Of a DNA stretch of 45,872 bases, positions 34,775-43,545 are shown in pieces. Position 1 is the stretch's first letter; each line of letters begins with the position of its first letter. The translations under genes and the position numbers were made by a program. The notes below the pieces were generated by a model that had not been told where the DNA came from, did no database searches, and worked only from the letters and a program-made list of their open reading frames with translations. The stretch is from Anaerolineae bacterium (GTDB lineage Bacteria; Chloroflexota; Anaerolineae; JAFGEY01): assembly GCA_016783145.1 (NCBI GenBank), contig JADHXD010000018.1:1-45872 (forward strand), read 5' to 3'.

Positions 34775-35482
34775 ATGAACGAGAAGATTCTCGTGATCGA
34801 TGACGACTCTGGACTGCTCACTCTGCTACAGATGGGACTGGAGCGAGACGGGTTCTCTGTCACAACCGCCACAAACGGCAAGGAAGGTCTGCGGAAAGCC
34901 TATGAGGTCCACCCGGACGCGATCATCTTGGACATCATGATGGCAGAGATGGATGGATGGACGACCTGCCAGCGACTCCGGCACATCTGCGATACCCCGA
35001 TCATTATGCTCACCGCCAAGTCCAGTGGAAAGGACATTGTCAAGGGGTTGTCGCTGGGTGCAGACGACTACTTGCCCAAGCCGTGCAGTTTCGAAGAGTT
35101 AAAGGCCCGTATTCGCACGGTCATTCGCCGGAACAACCAGAGGGCCCGCAGCGACCGGCACGTGGTCTGCGATGATGGCAATTTGCAGATCAACCTGGCG
35201 GATGGGACCGCTATGCGGCACGGGCAGGCCGTCGAGCTGACGCCAACCGAGTCGCAGCTGCTCATGTACCTGGTAAGCAAGAGGGGACGGATCGTGCCCC
35301 ATAGGGAGCTGCTGATCAACGTGTGGGGGCCAGAGTACGCCGACGAGGCGCAATACCTGAGCGTATACATACGCTACCTGCGCCAAAAGCTTGAAGATGA
35401 CCCTGCCCACCCACGCTACATCCGCACGCGCTGGAAAGTGGGCTACTATTTCGCGGACGGCGGCAGTCCACCGTTCTTCTGA
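34775..35482 (+). CDS. OmpR/PhoB-type response regulator (second)
   Basis: A 235-residue regulator, the same length and design as the one at 33900 but clearly different in sequence. The receiver has IDDDSG, Asp53 in ILDIMMAEMDG, LTAKSSG and LPKPCSFEE, where Cys replaces the usual Phe after KP. The winged helix has LTPTESQLLMYLVSKRGRIV, NVWGPEYAD and YIRYLRQKLED. The two regulators likely arose by an old duplication. The next gene starts 16 nt after its stop. Confidence 0.92.
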   Translation: MNEKILVIDDDSGLLTLLQMGLERDGFSVTTATNGKEGLRKAYEVHPDAIILDIMMAEMDGWTTCQRLRHICDTPIIMLTAKSSGKDIVKGLSLGADDYLPKPCSFEELKARIRTVIRRNNQRARSDRHVVCDDGNLQINLADGTAMRHGQAVELTPTESQLLMYLVSKRGRIVPHRELLINVWGPEYADEAQYLSVYIRYLRQKLEDDPAHPRYIRTRWKVGYYFADGGSPPFF

Positions 35483-35498
35483 GGTCGATGGAACAGGC

Positions 35499-37979
35499 AT
35501 GCCTGGAGCAAAGATCCTCATCGTGGACGACAAGCCCGAGATCGTCGAGTTCTGCGATCAGTACTTGCTTCGTCCCAACGGATACACGTCCCTTGTCGCT
35601 TCAGACGGGCGCCAGGGGCTGGAGAAGGCGCTGGCCGAGCAGCCGGACCTGATGATCCTGGACTTTCGGCTGCCCGGTCTGTCCGGGCTCCAGGTTCTTC
35701 AGGCCCTGCGTGCCAGGCACCTCAACATCCCCGTCATCTTTATCACCGCGTACGGCTCAGAGGAGGATATCCTCGCTGCCTTCCGGCTGGGCGTCAAAGA
35801 CTACTTCCGAAAGCCATTCGACCCAGGCGAGATGCTAGCTACGATCGAGCGCATTCTCGGCGAGACGAAACTGCAAGAGCAGCAGACCCGCCAGCAGCGC
35901 GAGCTGGGGAAAAGCGTGCGGGAGCTGTCCACGCTGTACGGTTCCAGCGTAGAACGAGTGCTCAATCGCATCGTCGATGCAGCCGTGGCAATCACCGATT
36001 CCGAAGAGGGATACCTCCTGCTGGTGGACGAGAAGACCAGCGAGCTCTACATCCGTTCTGCCCTGAACGTGGGCGAGAGTTTCGCACGGGGCTCTCGTCT
36101 CAAAGTTGCCGACAGCATTGCCGGCGGTGTCGTCCGCGGGGGCAAGTCCGTCCGATACAGCAATATCGACGACAGCAATCTCTTCAAGGTGAAGACTGGC
36201 TACCTGGTCAAGGCCCTGATCAACGTCCCTCTGTGTTCCAAGGACAAGATCATCGGCGTGCTGGGCGTAGACAATCGCTATTCGGCCAGGAATTACACGC
36301 GGACCGACCAAGATCTGCTCTCCGTCTTGGCCGAGCACGCCGCAGCGGCCATCACAAACGCCAGTCTCTACGAACGCACTCACCGTACGCTCGCGCGCCG
36401 CCTGCGAGAGCTCTCCATCATGCAGGAGGTGGCGCAGGATCTCAACAGCCTTCCAGACATAGCACACATCGCGCGCACAGTTTTGCACTATGCCGTCCGT
36501 ATGACTTTGGCGGAAGCGGGTCTTGTCGGACTCAAGTCCGACAACCAGCCAGAATGGGCCTCTCACGGCTACATCGCGTCAGCACTTCAGAGCAGCTCGT
36601 GGAGACCCCGATGGGATGGCGGTGCAATCGGTCAGGCCGCCTCCCGGGGCAAACCAGTGCTGACCAGCGATTTGATGACCTGTGAGGGCCTGACGTATGC
36701 TCTGCCAGAGACCCGTTCACAGCTCGTGGTCCCAATCCTGCAGGGCGAGCGAGTGCTGGGCGTTATCGACCTTGAGAGCACCAATCCGGGCGCCTTTTCA
36801 GAGAACGACCAGCATTTCCTGCTGGCTCTGGCCGATCGGGCGGCGATTGCCGTCGACAACGCCCGACTCTTTGATCTGGTGATGGATGAGCAGCGCAAGA
36901 CCAAGCTCGTTCTGCAGAGCATCGCTGATGGTGTCTACACGGTCGATTGCGACCTGCGCATCCTGACTTTTAACCCGGCAGCTGAGCGGATCACAGGCTG
37001 GCGAGAGGAAGACGCCTACGGAAGGCTGTGCTCCACCCTCTTTCGTAATGCAGACGACAGTGAGTCCAGCCACCAGGCGTCGCTTGTCCAGCAGGCATTG
37101 GAGACCGGGCAGACCGTTGCCTCCGAGCCAGATGCTCCCCCCATTCTCACCCGAGACGGTGAGCAGATATACGTCTCCAGCAGTGTTGCTCCGATCTGTG
37201 ATCGCCAGGATCACATCGTCGGGGCTGTCGTTGCCTTCCGCGATGTGTCGGCACAGCGCGAACTGGACCAACTCCAGACCGAGTTCGTTTCTATGGTCTC
37301 TCACGAGCTTCGCTCTCCTCTGGCGACCCTCAGTGCTGCCATCGAACTGATGCTCGGCTCTCCCCAGGACCAGGAGTTGCTGCAGAAGACGCTCAGCATC
37401 GCCGATGAGAGCAAGCAGCGCCTGATTCATCTGGTTGAGGACATCCTGAACATCTCGCAGATCGAAGCCGGGCAGATGAAGGTACAGCCTGAGCCGGTGA
37501 CTCTGCTCCCGATCATCCGTCGGGCGATCCGCGTAGCCCAGGCATCAACAGACCGCCACCAGATCCTACTCCGCAAACCGGACGCCACCCCCTTTGTGAT
37601 GGCCGATCCCAGCAAGCTCGAGATCGTGATCAACAACCTGTTGCGAAACGCGGTTCACTATTCGCCCGAGGGCGGCCGCATCCTTGTGCGCATATCACGA
37701 TCCACAACAGGCGAGCTTGTCATCGCCGTCATAGACGAGGGTATCGGGATGTCGAAAGACAACCTCGACAGGGTCTTTGAGCGTTTCTACCGCGTGGACG
37801 CCAGCGATGGGCGCAAAGTGTATGGTCATGGCCTTGGCCTGTACATCAGCAGACACCTGGTCGAGATGCAGAGGGGGCGGATCTGGGTGCAGAGCCGTGA
37901 AGGCCAGGGCTCCTGCTTTAGCTTTACCCTTCCCGTGGTCGAGGAGCGCGACATTGTCCAGGAGTCTGTCGCCTCCTGA
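35499..37979 (+). CDS. Soluble hybrid sensor histidine kinase, REC-GAF-GAF-PAS-HisKA-HATPase
   Basis: An 826-residue kinase without membrane helices, so it senses a cytoplasmic signal. Order of domains: receiver (1-125) with Asp55 in LDFRLPGLSG and Lys in FRKPFDPGE; a short coiled linker (EQQTRQQRELGKSVREL); GAF (about 150-290); second GAF (about 310-465); PAS (about 475-590) with NPAAERITGWREED; HisKA with the phosphorylated His602 in VSHELRSPLA; and the HATPase with NNLLRNAVHYSPEGG, DEGIGM and HGLGLYIS. The N-terminal receiver suggests input from another kinase. It follows two regulators, its likely targets. Confidence 0.92.
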   Translation: MPGAKILIVDDKPEIVEFCDQYLLRPNGYTSLVASDGRQGLEKALAEQPDLMILDFRLPGLSGLQVLQALRARHLNIPVIFITAYGSEEDILAAFRLGVKDYFRKPFDPGEMLATIERILGETKLQEQQTRQQRELGKSVRELSTLYGSSVERVLNRIVDAAVAITDSEEGYLLLVDEKTSELYIRSALNVGESFARGSRLKVADSIAGGVVRGGKSVRYSNIDDSNLFKVKTGYLVKALINVPLCSKDKIIGVLGVDNRYSARNYTRTDQDLLSVLAEHAAAAITNASLYERTHRTLARRLRELSIMQEVAQDLNSLPDIAHIARTVLHYAVRMTLAEAGLVGLKSDNQPEWASHGYIASALQSSSWRPRWDGGAIGQAASRGKPVLTSDLMTCEGLTYALPETRSQLVVPILQGERVLGVIDLESTNPGAFSENDQHFLLALADRAAIAVDNARLFDLVMDEQRKTKLVLQSIADGVYTVDCDLRILTFNPAAERITGWREEDAYGRLCSTLFRNADDSESSHQASLVQQALETGQTVASEPDAPPILTRDGEQIYVSSSVAPICDRQDHIVGAVVAFRDVSAQRELDQLQTEFVSMVSHELRSPLATLSAAIELMLGSPQDQELLQKTLSIADESKQRLIHLVEDILNISQIEAGQMKVQPEPVTLLPIIRRAIRVAQASTDRHQILLRKPDATPFVMADPSKLEIVINNLLRNAVHYSPEGGRILVRISRSTTGELVIAVIDEGIGMSKDNLDRVFERFYRVDASDGRKVYGHGLGLYISRHLVEMQRGRIWVQSREGQGSCFSFTLPVVEERDIVQESVAS

Positions 37980-38214
37980 TCAACCCCCTCCCGGTCACAC
38001 TGTGGGCAACCACTGAATCGATTCCTCACTCCGCTGAGCTGTTCCTCTAGGAGTTTTCCAGGTTCTTTTTCACCTAATTCTCACGATTCTCGCCTATAAT
38101 AGGGATAGAACCCTGCACTTGACGCCGGGAGGCACTTCAGGACCGTTGGAGACACAGGATGCACGTCGCCCTTTCGGATAGTTCCCCCCAGGGACAGAAC
38201 GTGAGGTGAATGAG

Positions 38215-39327
38215 ATGCTGATCTCACGAGCCCCGTTGCGCATCAACCTTGGGGGGGAAGGTGTCAGCACGGCAGCGCACGGTGAGCCACCTGTCAGGAC
38301 GGCGGTCAGTGCAGCGATCAGCTACTATGTGCACACGATACTCACTCCCAACCGACTGGACGGTGTACAGATTCTCTATGAGGACCATTACTCCTTCCTC
38401 TGCTCCGCTGACGATCGGGCTCGCGGCACCAAGACAGGCCTCCCCTTCCCCGAGGCGGTCGCCCACCGCCTGAACGTTCGGTCCGGGCTGACCGTGTTCG
38501 TCGCCTCTCAGGTCCCACCTGGCCCCGGGCTCGGGCTCCGCGGCAGTGTGACCGTATCGATGGTCAAGGCACTGGCCTTTTCCTCTGGCCTCGACCTGGC
38601 ACCGCGGGAGGTCGCAGCTCTGGGATGTTCGATCACCAGCCAAGAGACAGAGCTACCCGTGAGTGCGCTGGACCAATACGCCACCGCGGTGGGTGGACTG
38701 AACAGCATCACCCTTTCAAAAGGCAGCGTGGTCGTTGAGCCGCTGGATATGTCCGATGACGTGCGTGAGTCTCTGGCACAGAGGCTCCTTCTCTTCTGCC
38801 CCGATCGCCGTCTCAGCGCCCCCGACGCTGCGTGCGGTCCTGTTCCGCCTGCCCAGCAGGCGACGAGCAGCCTCAGTCCAGGAGGGGCCAGGGCCATCCA
38901 AAAAGCCATCCGAGGCATCCGAACGGCCCTCGAGCGAGGGAGATTGGGAGAATTCGGAGAACTGCTCCATCTCTGTTGGGAGGAGAGATGTCGCCTGCCT
39001 GGGGCCGCGCCGGACCCGCATCTGGTGCGATGCTACCGGGCAGCGCGGGACAGCGGGGCACTGGCAGGAACGGCCGAAAGCCACTGCCTTCTGGTCTACT
39101 GTCCAGAAACCCGGCGCGAGGCAACGACAGAGACCCTGCGCGGCCTGGGTATGCAGCGCTGGCCCTTTACCTTTGACGACAAAGGCGTGCAGGTGCTAGA
39201 GGCCGTGCCTTGGCTGCCCCGGGTCGCGATGCCCGCAGCACCGGCGTCTGACGACCTGGCCTCAGAGGCGCTTCCGGAGACCCCGCAGGACCTGCCCGAC
39301 TGCGACACACCGGCCTTGTCGTCCTGA
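38215..39327 (+). CDS. GHMP-family sugar kinase (heptose/fucose-kinase-like)
   Basis: A 370-residue GHMP kinase. It starts MLISRAPLRINLGGEG, the substrate-binding motif of D-glycero-D-manno-heptose 7-phosphate kinases and relatives. The ATP loop is PPGPGLGLRGSVTVSMVKAL, where the normal form is PPGSGLGSSG; the second Ser is replaced and activity could be altered. QETELPVSALDQYATAVGG is the third conserved region. A Pro/Ser-rich tail of about 40 residues follows the fold. ATG 38215 has GTGAGG eight bases upstream; a GTG at 38206 is the alternative. A TATAAT (38095-38100) lies about 115 nt upstream with a poor -35 box. Confidence 0.8.
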   Translation: MLISRAPLRINLGGEGVSTAAHGEPPVRTAVSAAISYYVHTILTPNRLDGVQILYEDHYSFLCSADDRARGTKTGLPFPEAVAHRLNVRSGLTVFVASQVPPGPGLGLRGSVTVSMVKALAFSSGLDLAPREVAALGCSITSQETELPVSALDQYATAVGGLNSITLSKGSVVVEPLDMSDDVRESLAQRLLLFCPDRRLSAPDAACGPVPPAQQATSSLSPGGARAIQKAIRGIRTALERGRLGEFGELLHLCWEERCRLPGAAPDPHLVRCYRAARDSGALAGTAESHCLLVYCPETRREATTETLRGLGMQRWPFTFDDKGVQVLEAVPWLPRVAMPAAPASDDLASEALPETPQDLPDCDTPALSS

Positions 39328-39411
39328 CCTGCTCGTCTCTCCCTCGCTGTCAGGAACCCTCGCAGGAGTCCGGTTCCCCAGACACGCTTCTGTGGTGTCT
39401 TCTCAGAGAGT

Positions 39412-39466
39412 GGGGGAACTGGGTCCAGACTTCCGAAGTCTGGCAGACTTCGGAAGTCTTTCCCCC
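39412..39466. repeat. Long nested palindrome/hairpin (possible intergenic repeat or terminator)
   Basis: AGACTTCCGAAGTCT (39427-39441) and AGACTTCGGAAGTCT (39445-39459) are perfect 15 bp inverted repeats with a GGC spacer. Each arm is itself a palindrome around one central base (AGACTTC-n-GAAGTCT). Outside them GGGGGAA (39412-39418) pairs with TTCCCCC (39460-39466), with an 8 nt bulge on the left. Nothing else in the window carries this sequence. It may be one copy of a dispersed palindromic element or a terminator for the GHMP kinase gene. Confidence 0.75.
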
Positions 39467-39472
39467 GAATCA

Positions 39473-39519
39473 TTGAGATGATACCTTCTGTGGCTTTCCA
39501 TCTCAAAAGGTGATACAAT
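39473..39519 (+). promoter_or_regulatory. Extended -10 promoter with an inverted-repeat operator candidate
   Basis: TGATACAAT (39511-39519) is an extended -10 box (TGn + TACAAT) about 70 nt before the gene at 39590. TTGAGATG (39473-39480) and CATCTCAA (39499-39506) form an 8 bp inverted repeat, 18 nt apart, over the -35 region, where a regulator could bind. Confidence 0.4.
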
Positions 39520-39589
39520 GTGAACCTCGACTAATCCTGGAACGTTCGGGCCTCCGGGCCGAGCGGAGAGTGAGGGGAGCGACACAAAC

Positions 39590-40651
39590 ATGAGTTACTC
39601 TGATGGTTGGGCAGCGATCAGCCTGGAGATGCCCGGGCGCATTCCACGCACCGAATACTCTGCCGAGGGACATTGGCCTCTGATCCAGGCCGTGACCGGC
39701 ATCGACGTGAACGTTCACAGCTCCGAAGCGGTCAAGTCCGAAACAAGCCTGGCTTTCCAGCGCGCGTGGAACTATGATCTGTTTTGGAGCACACTGATCA
39801 GTCGAAGCGAATTCGGAGAGATGTGCACGGATATGGGCCACGCCGAGTACGCCGCTGGAGGGGTGGATCGCCGCGATACGGTCTCTTGCCCGTTCACGGA
39901 TCCCGAGGAGGTCCTGAACTTCGATCCGTGGGAAGCGTATGGCGCACAGGACGGCCCCGCGCTGACCCGTCGGTTTGAGGAGCACTACCGGTCCAACCAG
40001 CAGGCGCACTCGTTTGGCGTCAATATGACCGGGATCTATGTCACGCTGATCTCTGGTTTCATCGACATCTTTGGCTGGGACATGCTCCTCCTGGCAGCAG
40101 GCACGGACATGCGCCGATTCGGCGCGCTCGCCAATCGCTACGCCTCGTGGATGCAGCAGTACTTTGACGCTCTCGCTGAGGCAGACGTGCCGGTCGTGAT
40201 GATCCATGATGACATCGTCTGGTCCTCGGGGCCGATCTTGCAGCCTGCCTGGTATAGAGAGTACGTATTCCCCAACTATGCCAAGTACTTTGCGCCCCTG
40301 CGCGAGAGCGGGAAAAAGATCCTCTTCTGCTCCGACGGCAACTATGACGAGTTCGTGGACGACATTGCGGCGACTGGAGTGCACGGGTTCGCATTCGAGC
40401 CTATGACCAGTCTGGAGTACATTGCCGAAAAGTACGGTCAAACGCACGTGATCATCGGCAACGCAGACACGCGCATCTTGCTCCTGGGCAGCAGGGCGCA
40501 GATCCGAGCGGAGGTGGAGCGGTGTATGGCCATTGGCAGGGACTGCCCTGGCTTTTTCATGGCCGTTGGCAATCACATCCCAGCCAACACACCGGTTGAG
40601 AACGCGCTGTACTACAATCAGGTGTACGAGGAGCTGTGCTGGCGCCTATGA
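39590..40651 (+). CDS. Uroporphyrinogen decarboxylase-superfamily protein (methyltransferase-like)
   Basis: A 353-residue URO-D-fold protein unrelated in detail to the one at 21580. VVMIHDDIVWSSGPIL, the strand KILFCSDGNYDEFVDDI and GNHIPANTPVENALYY at the end correspond to the substrate and zinc regions of corrinoid-linked methyltransferases such as MtaA, where the usual motif is HxCG. Here Cys is kept but His is replaced by Phe, so metal binding is uncertain. The role is unknown. ATG 39590 is preceded by AGGGGAG. A nearby DUF1638 gene supports a link with corrinoid methyl transfer. Confidence 0.78.
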   Translation: MSYSDGWAAISLEMPGRIPRTEYSAEGHWPLIQAVTGIDVNVHSSEAVKSETSLAFQRAWNYDLFWSTLISRSEFGEMCTDMGHAEYAAGGVDRRDTVSCPFTDPEEVLNFDPWEAYGAQDGPALTRRFEEHYRSNQQAHSFGVNMTGIYVTLISGFIDIFGWDMLLLAAGTDMRRFGALANRYASWMQQYFDALAEADVPVVMIHDDIVWSSGPILQPAWYREYVFPNYAKYFAPLRESGKKILFCSDGNYDEFVDDIAATGVHGFAFEPMTSLEYIAEKYGQTHVIIGNADTRILLLGSRAQIRAEVERCMAIGRDCPGFFMAVGNHIPANTPVENALYYNQVYEELCWRL

Positions 40652-40659
40652 GCCGAGGA

Positions 40660-41304
40660 TCACTCCAGATCCCTCAATCGCCTCCTGAGTTCGGCGATAT
40701 TCCTTGACTTGCCGGTCTCGCGCAGAGACCGCGCAACGTCGCTAAAGTAGGTGTGCTCCGACAGGAATGCGATCTGTCCCCTGTACCACTCCTTGGGCGT
40801 CGTGGCAAAACCGTGCTCTGCGAGTTCTGCACGCAGGCGCAGGGCCGTCGCCATATAGTCGTCCCTGCCCAGGGCGTCGAGGTCTGCGTCACACATCAGC
40901 CTTGCCAGACAGCCAGAAGGTGCTTGGGGCATCTGCGTCGCCACGATGATCTCTGCGATCGCTTTGATCTGGGCGGCGCTGAACCCAAAGTCGGGGAGAG
41001 TTTCCTCCGCAATACGGACGGCGATGGGCTCGTTCTGCGCATACTGCTCTACGTATCCGATGTCGTGGTATAGGGCGGCAACGCGCAGCAGGAGCCTGGC
41101 TTCTCCACCCACCCCGGCCCGCTCCATCAGCCGCTCCACGGCAGGAAGCACATCGTCACGCGTATGGTGGATACCGTGATAGGGCAGATCGGGCGGAAGG
41201 TCCCTCTCCAGTCTCTCCAAGACATATCGCTCTGCATCCTCCCAGCTAGGCTCACCTGAGGGAGCGGCACGTCGATCGCCGTGCTTGTGGGGAACTGGTT
41301 TCAT
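40660..41304 (-). CDS. HD-domain phosphohydrolase-like protein
   Basis: A 214-residue HD-superfamily protein. The metal ligands are the His in YHGIHHTRDDV, the HD pair in AALYHDIGYVEQY, and Asp in CDADLDALGRDDY, the layout of a metal-dependent phosphohydrolase; the substrate is unknown. ATG 41304 follows AGGAAAGAAG. It is the only minus-strand gene in this end of the window, with its own promoter at 41386-41413, and its stop lies 9 nt from the convergent URO-D gene. Confidence 0.82.
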   Translation of the reverse strand: MKPVPHKHGDRRAAPSGEPSWEDAERYVLERLERDLPPDLPYHGIHHTRDDVLPAVERLMERAGVGGEARLLLRVAALYHDIGYVEQYAQNEPIAVRIAEETLPDFGFSAAQIKAIAEIIVATQMPQAPSGCLARLMCDADLDALGRDDYMATALRLRAELAEHGFATTPKEWYRGQIAFLSEHTYFSDVARSLRETGKSRNIAELRRRLRDLE

Positions 41305-41385
41305 CTTCTTTCCTGTGGTATAATGACGGCGCTCAAGTCCGTGACCGGAAGGTGTGATCTTACCGGCCCGATGCTCTCGGAGCAC

Positions 41386-41413
41386 ATTATACTCCAAAAC
41401 AGCGGATTGTCTA
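41386..41413 (-). promoter_or_regulatory. Promoter of the HD-domain gene, TAGACA-16-TATAAT
   Basis: On the minus strand TAGACA (41413-41408) and TATAAT (41391-41386) are 16 nt apart, about 75 nt before ATG 41304. On the plus strand TGGTATAAT (41316-41324) is an extended -10 candidate for the dehydratase gene. Confidence 0.55.
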
Positions 41414-41562
41414 CTCCTGACGGAGCGTCGTTCCGTGGGGAGGCAGTGCCCGCCGGCGCGATCCCCGCTTCGATCATCGCAGGGCATACGCAGCCTTTCT
41501 AGCGACAACAGATCCGTCAGGGCGAACCGACCTGATCGGTCACCCACGTGGAGGAACGCACA

Positions 41563-42708
41563 GTGAAAATTGCCAGGATCGACCAGTTCTTCCCCCGGCC
41601 ACGCACGCGCTTGGTCAAGATCACGACCGACAGCGGTCTGGTCGGCTGGGGAGAGACCACTCTCGAAGGCAGGCCCAGGAGCGTCGTCGCCGCCGTCGAA
41701 GAGATTGCGGACTATCTCATCGGAAAGGACCCCTTGAGGATCGAGCACCACTGGCAACACATTTACCGCTCTGCCTTCTACCGGAGCGGTCCGGTTCGTA
41801 TGACCGCCCTGTCGGGCATCGACCAAGCACTGTGGGACATTGCTGGCAAGCACTTTGGCGTGCCCGTCTACCAGCTCTTGGGCGGCGCCGTTCGCGACCG
41901 GGTTCGCGTCTACGCTCACTGGGGAATACAGGACCTGACAGACGAGGGGAAGGCCCAGGCCAAGGAGCGCCTCGAGAAGTTGCAGCGCCAGGGAGGCTAC
42001 AAAGCGTTCAAGTCCGGGCCGGGCGGGACATGGCGGGCGCACGAACCGCCCTCTACGATCGACGCCTTCGTCGAACGCGCCTACCTGATGCGAGAGTGGG
42101 TCGGCCCAGATGTGGAACTCGCGTTCGACTTTCACGGCAAGATGACGCCTGGCCTCGCCATCGAGGTCTGTCACGAGCTCAAAGGTATGCGACCGATGTT
42201 TGTCGAGGAGCCGGTGCCCCAGGAGAACGTCGACGCGCTCAAACTGGTCTCCGATCACGTCCCCTTTCCCATCGCCACCGGCGAGCGGCTGCTCACCCGC
42301 TGGGGCTTCCGCGAGGTACTGGAAAAGCAGGCCGCGTCCCTCATCCAGCCCGATGGATCTCACGTCGGGGGGATCTCGGAGCTAAAGAGAGTGGCCAACA
42401 TGGCCGAGGTGTACTATACGCACATCATGCCTCACTGCGCCATCGGGCCAGTTGCCCTCGCGGCGTGCATGCAGGTCGACGCGGCGGTTCCCAACTTCTT
42501 GATCCAGGAGCACGTGGACAGGAGCCTGGGAGATGGTCTGCTGCGCAGAGACTGGCAGGTGGTGGAGGGGCATATCGAGCTGCCGACCGAGCCGGGACTT
42601 GGCTTTGAGATCAACCCGGAGGAGGCGGAGACGGATCGAGGCCTCTATGTGGAGGAACTGGGCGGCGAGTTCTACTATGAGTCTGACGGGAGCGTGGCTG
42701 ACTGGTAG
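41563..42708 (+). CDS. Enolase-superfamily sugar-acid dehydratase (galactonate dehydratase-like)
   Basis: A 381-residue mandelate racemase/muconate lactonizing enzyme-type protein. The metal ligands are Asp in ELAFDFHGKM, Glu in FVEEPVPQE and Glu in ATGERLLTR; the following acid-base residues are in QPDGSHVGG and MPHCAIGP. The DFH form of the first motif and overall length fit D-galactonate dehydratase and close relatives, which form 2-keto-3-deoxy sugar acids, but related mannonate or gluconate dehydratases share them. GTG 41563 has GGAGGAA seven bases upstream and begins KIARIDQFF, so I prefer it to GTG 41548. It heads a tight four-gene series. Confidence 0.85.
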   Translation: MKIARIDQFFPRPRTRLVKITTDSGLVGWGETTLEGRPRSVVAAVEEIADYLIGKDPLRIEHHWQHIYRSAFYRSGPVRMTALSGIDQALWDIAGKHFGVPVYQLLGGAVRDRVRVYAHWGIQDLTDEGKAQAKERLEKLQRQGGYKAFKSGPGGTWRAHEPPSTIDAFVERAYLMREWVGPDVELAFDFHGKMTPGLAIEVCHELKGMRPMFVEEPVPQENVDALKLVSDHVPFPIATGERLLTRWGFREVLEKQAASLIQPDGSHVGGISELKRVANMAEVYYTHIMPHCAIGPVALAACMQVDAAVPNFLIQEHVDRSLGDGLLRRDWQVVEGHIELPTEPGLGFEINPEEAETDRGLYVEELGGEFYYESDGSVADW

Positions 42709-42735
42709 GCCCAGTTCAGAGCCGGGAGGCGAGCG

Positions 42736-43545
42736 ATGTCCACAGAAAACAACCCTGCTCCTGAGAGCTTTGATTGGCAGCACTGGGTGAATCGCTGGGA
42801 TCGCATGCAGGAACGCTACCTCGTCGGGCGAGCCGCACGGTTTGAGATCATGACGCGATTGGTGCGCGAGACGCAGGCGTCCGTTACCCGCGTCGTCAAT
42901 CTCGGCTGCGGGCCTGGGAGCCTGATGATCCAGATGCTCACATCTTTTCCGCACGCTCAGGTCTGTGGCATCGACTTTGATCCAACGATCCTCGTCCTGG
43001 CACGAGCGCGGCTCAACCAATATGGCGATCGTGCCCAGCTCATCCTGGCCGATCTGCGGGACGGCACCTGGCCTCAGTCCATTCCTGCGCCGGTGGATGC
43101 GGTTGTCTCGGCCACGGCGCTGCATTGGCTGACGACTGACCAACTGGAGAAAGCCTATCGCCAGGTCGCACAGATCCTGCGTCCAGGGGGTATCCTGCTC
43201 AATGCCGATCACGTTGGGAGCCCGTCCCCAGAGATCCAGCAAGCGTGGGTGCGCCACCGAGAAGAACTGCGCGCTCGTGAAGACACGTCCTCGGGCGATG
43301 ACTGGGATGGGTTTTGGAGAGCCTATGCCGAGGCCCTCAACGTCGACGTGCAGGAGGCCCACCAACGCATCGTCGGCGGGTGGGAAGGAGGCATTGAAGA
43401 CGGCCTTCCGCTTGCCTGGCATCTGGACAGGCTCCGCGAGAGCGGATTCTGGGCGGTGGACTGCTTCTGGCGCTGCGATTGTGATGCGATCTATGGGGGC
43501 ATACGGTGCAAGCCATCGCCCCTGCGGGAGGAAAAGGTAACGTGA
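42736..43545 (+). CDS. Class I SAM-dependent methyltransferase
   Basis: A 269-residue methyltransferase. The SAM loop is VVNLGCGPGSLMIQM (about residues 52-66), followed by CGIDFDPTIL, LADLRDGTW and SATALHWLT, as in UbiE/trans-aconitate-type enzymes. No substrate domain was recognised. It lies 27 nt after the dehydratase gene and its stop overlaps the DUF1638 start (GTGA), so its job is probably tied to theirs. Confidence 0.85.
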   Translation: MSTENNPAPESFDWQHWVNRWDRMQERYLVGRAARFEIMTRLVRETQASVTRVVNLGCGPGSLMIQMLTSFPHAQVCGIDFDPTILVLARARLNQYGDRAQLILADLRDGTWPQSIPAPVDAVVSATALHWLTTDQLEKAYRQVAQILRPGGILLNADHVGSPSPEIQQAWVRHREELRAREDTSSGDDWDGFWRAYAEALNVDVQEAHQRIVGGWEGGIEDGLPLAWHLDRLRESGFWAVDCFWRCDCDAIYGGIRCKPSPLREEKVT

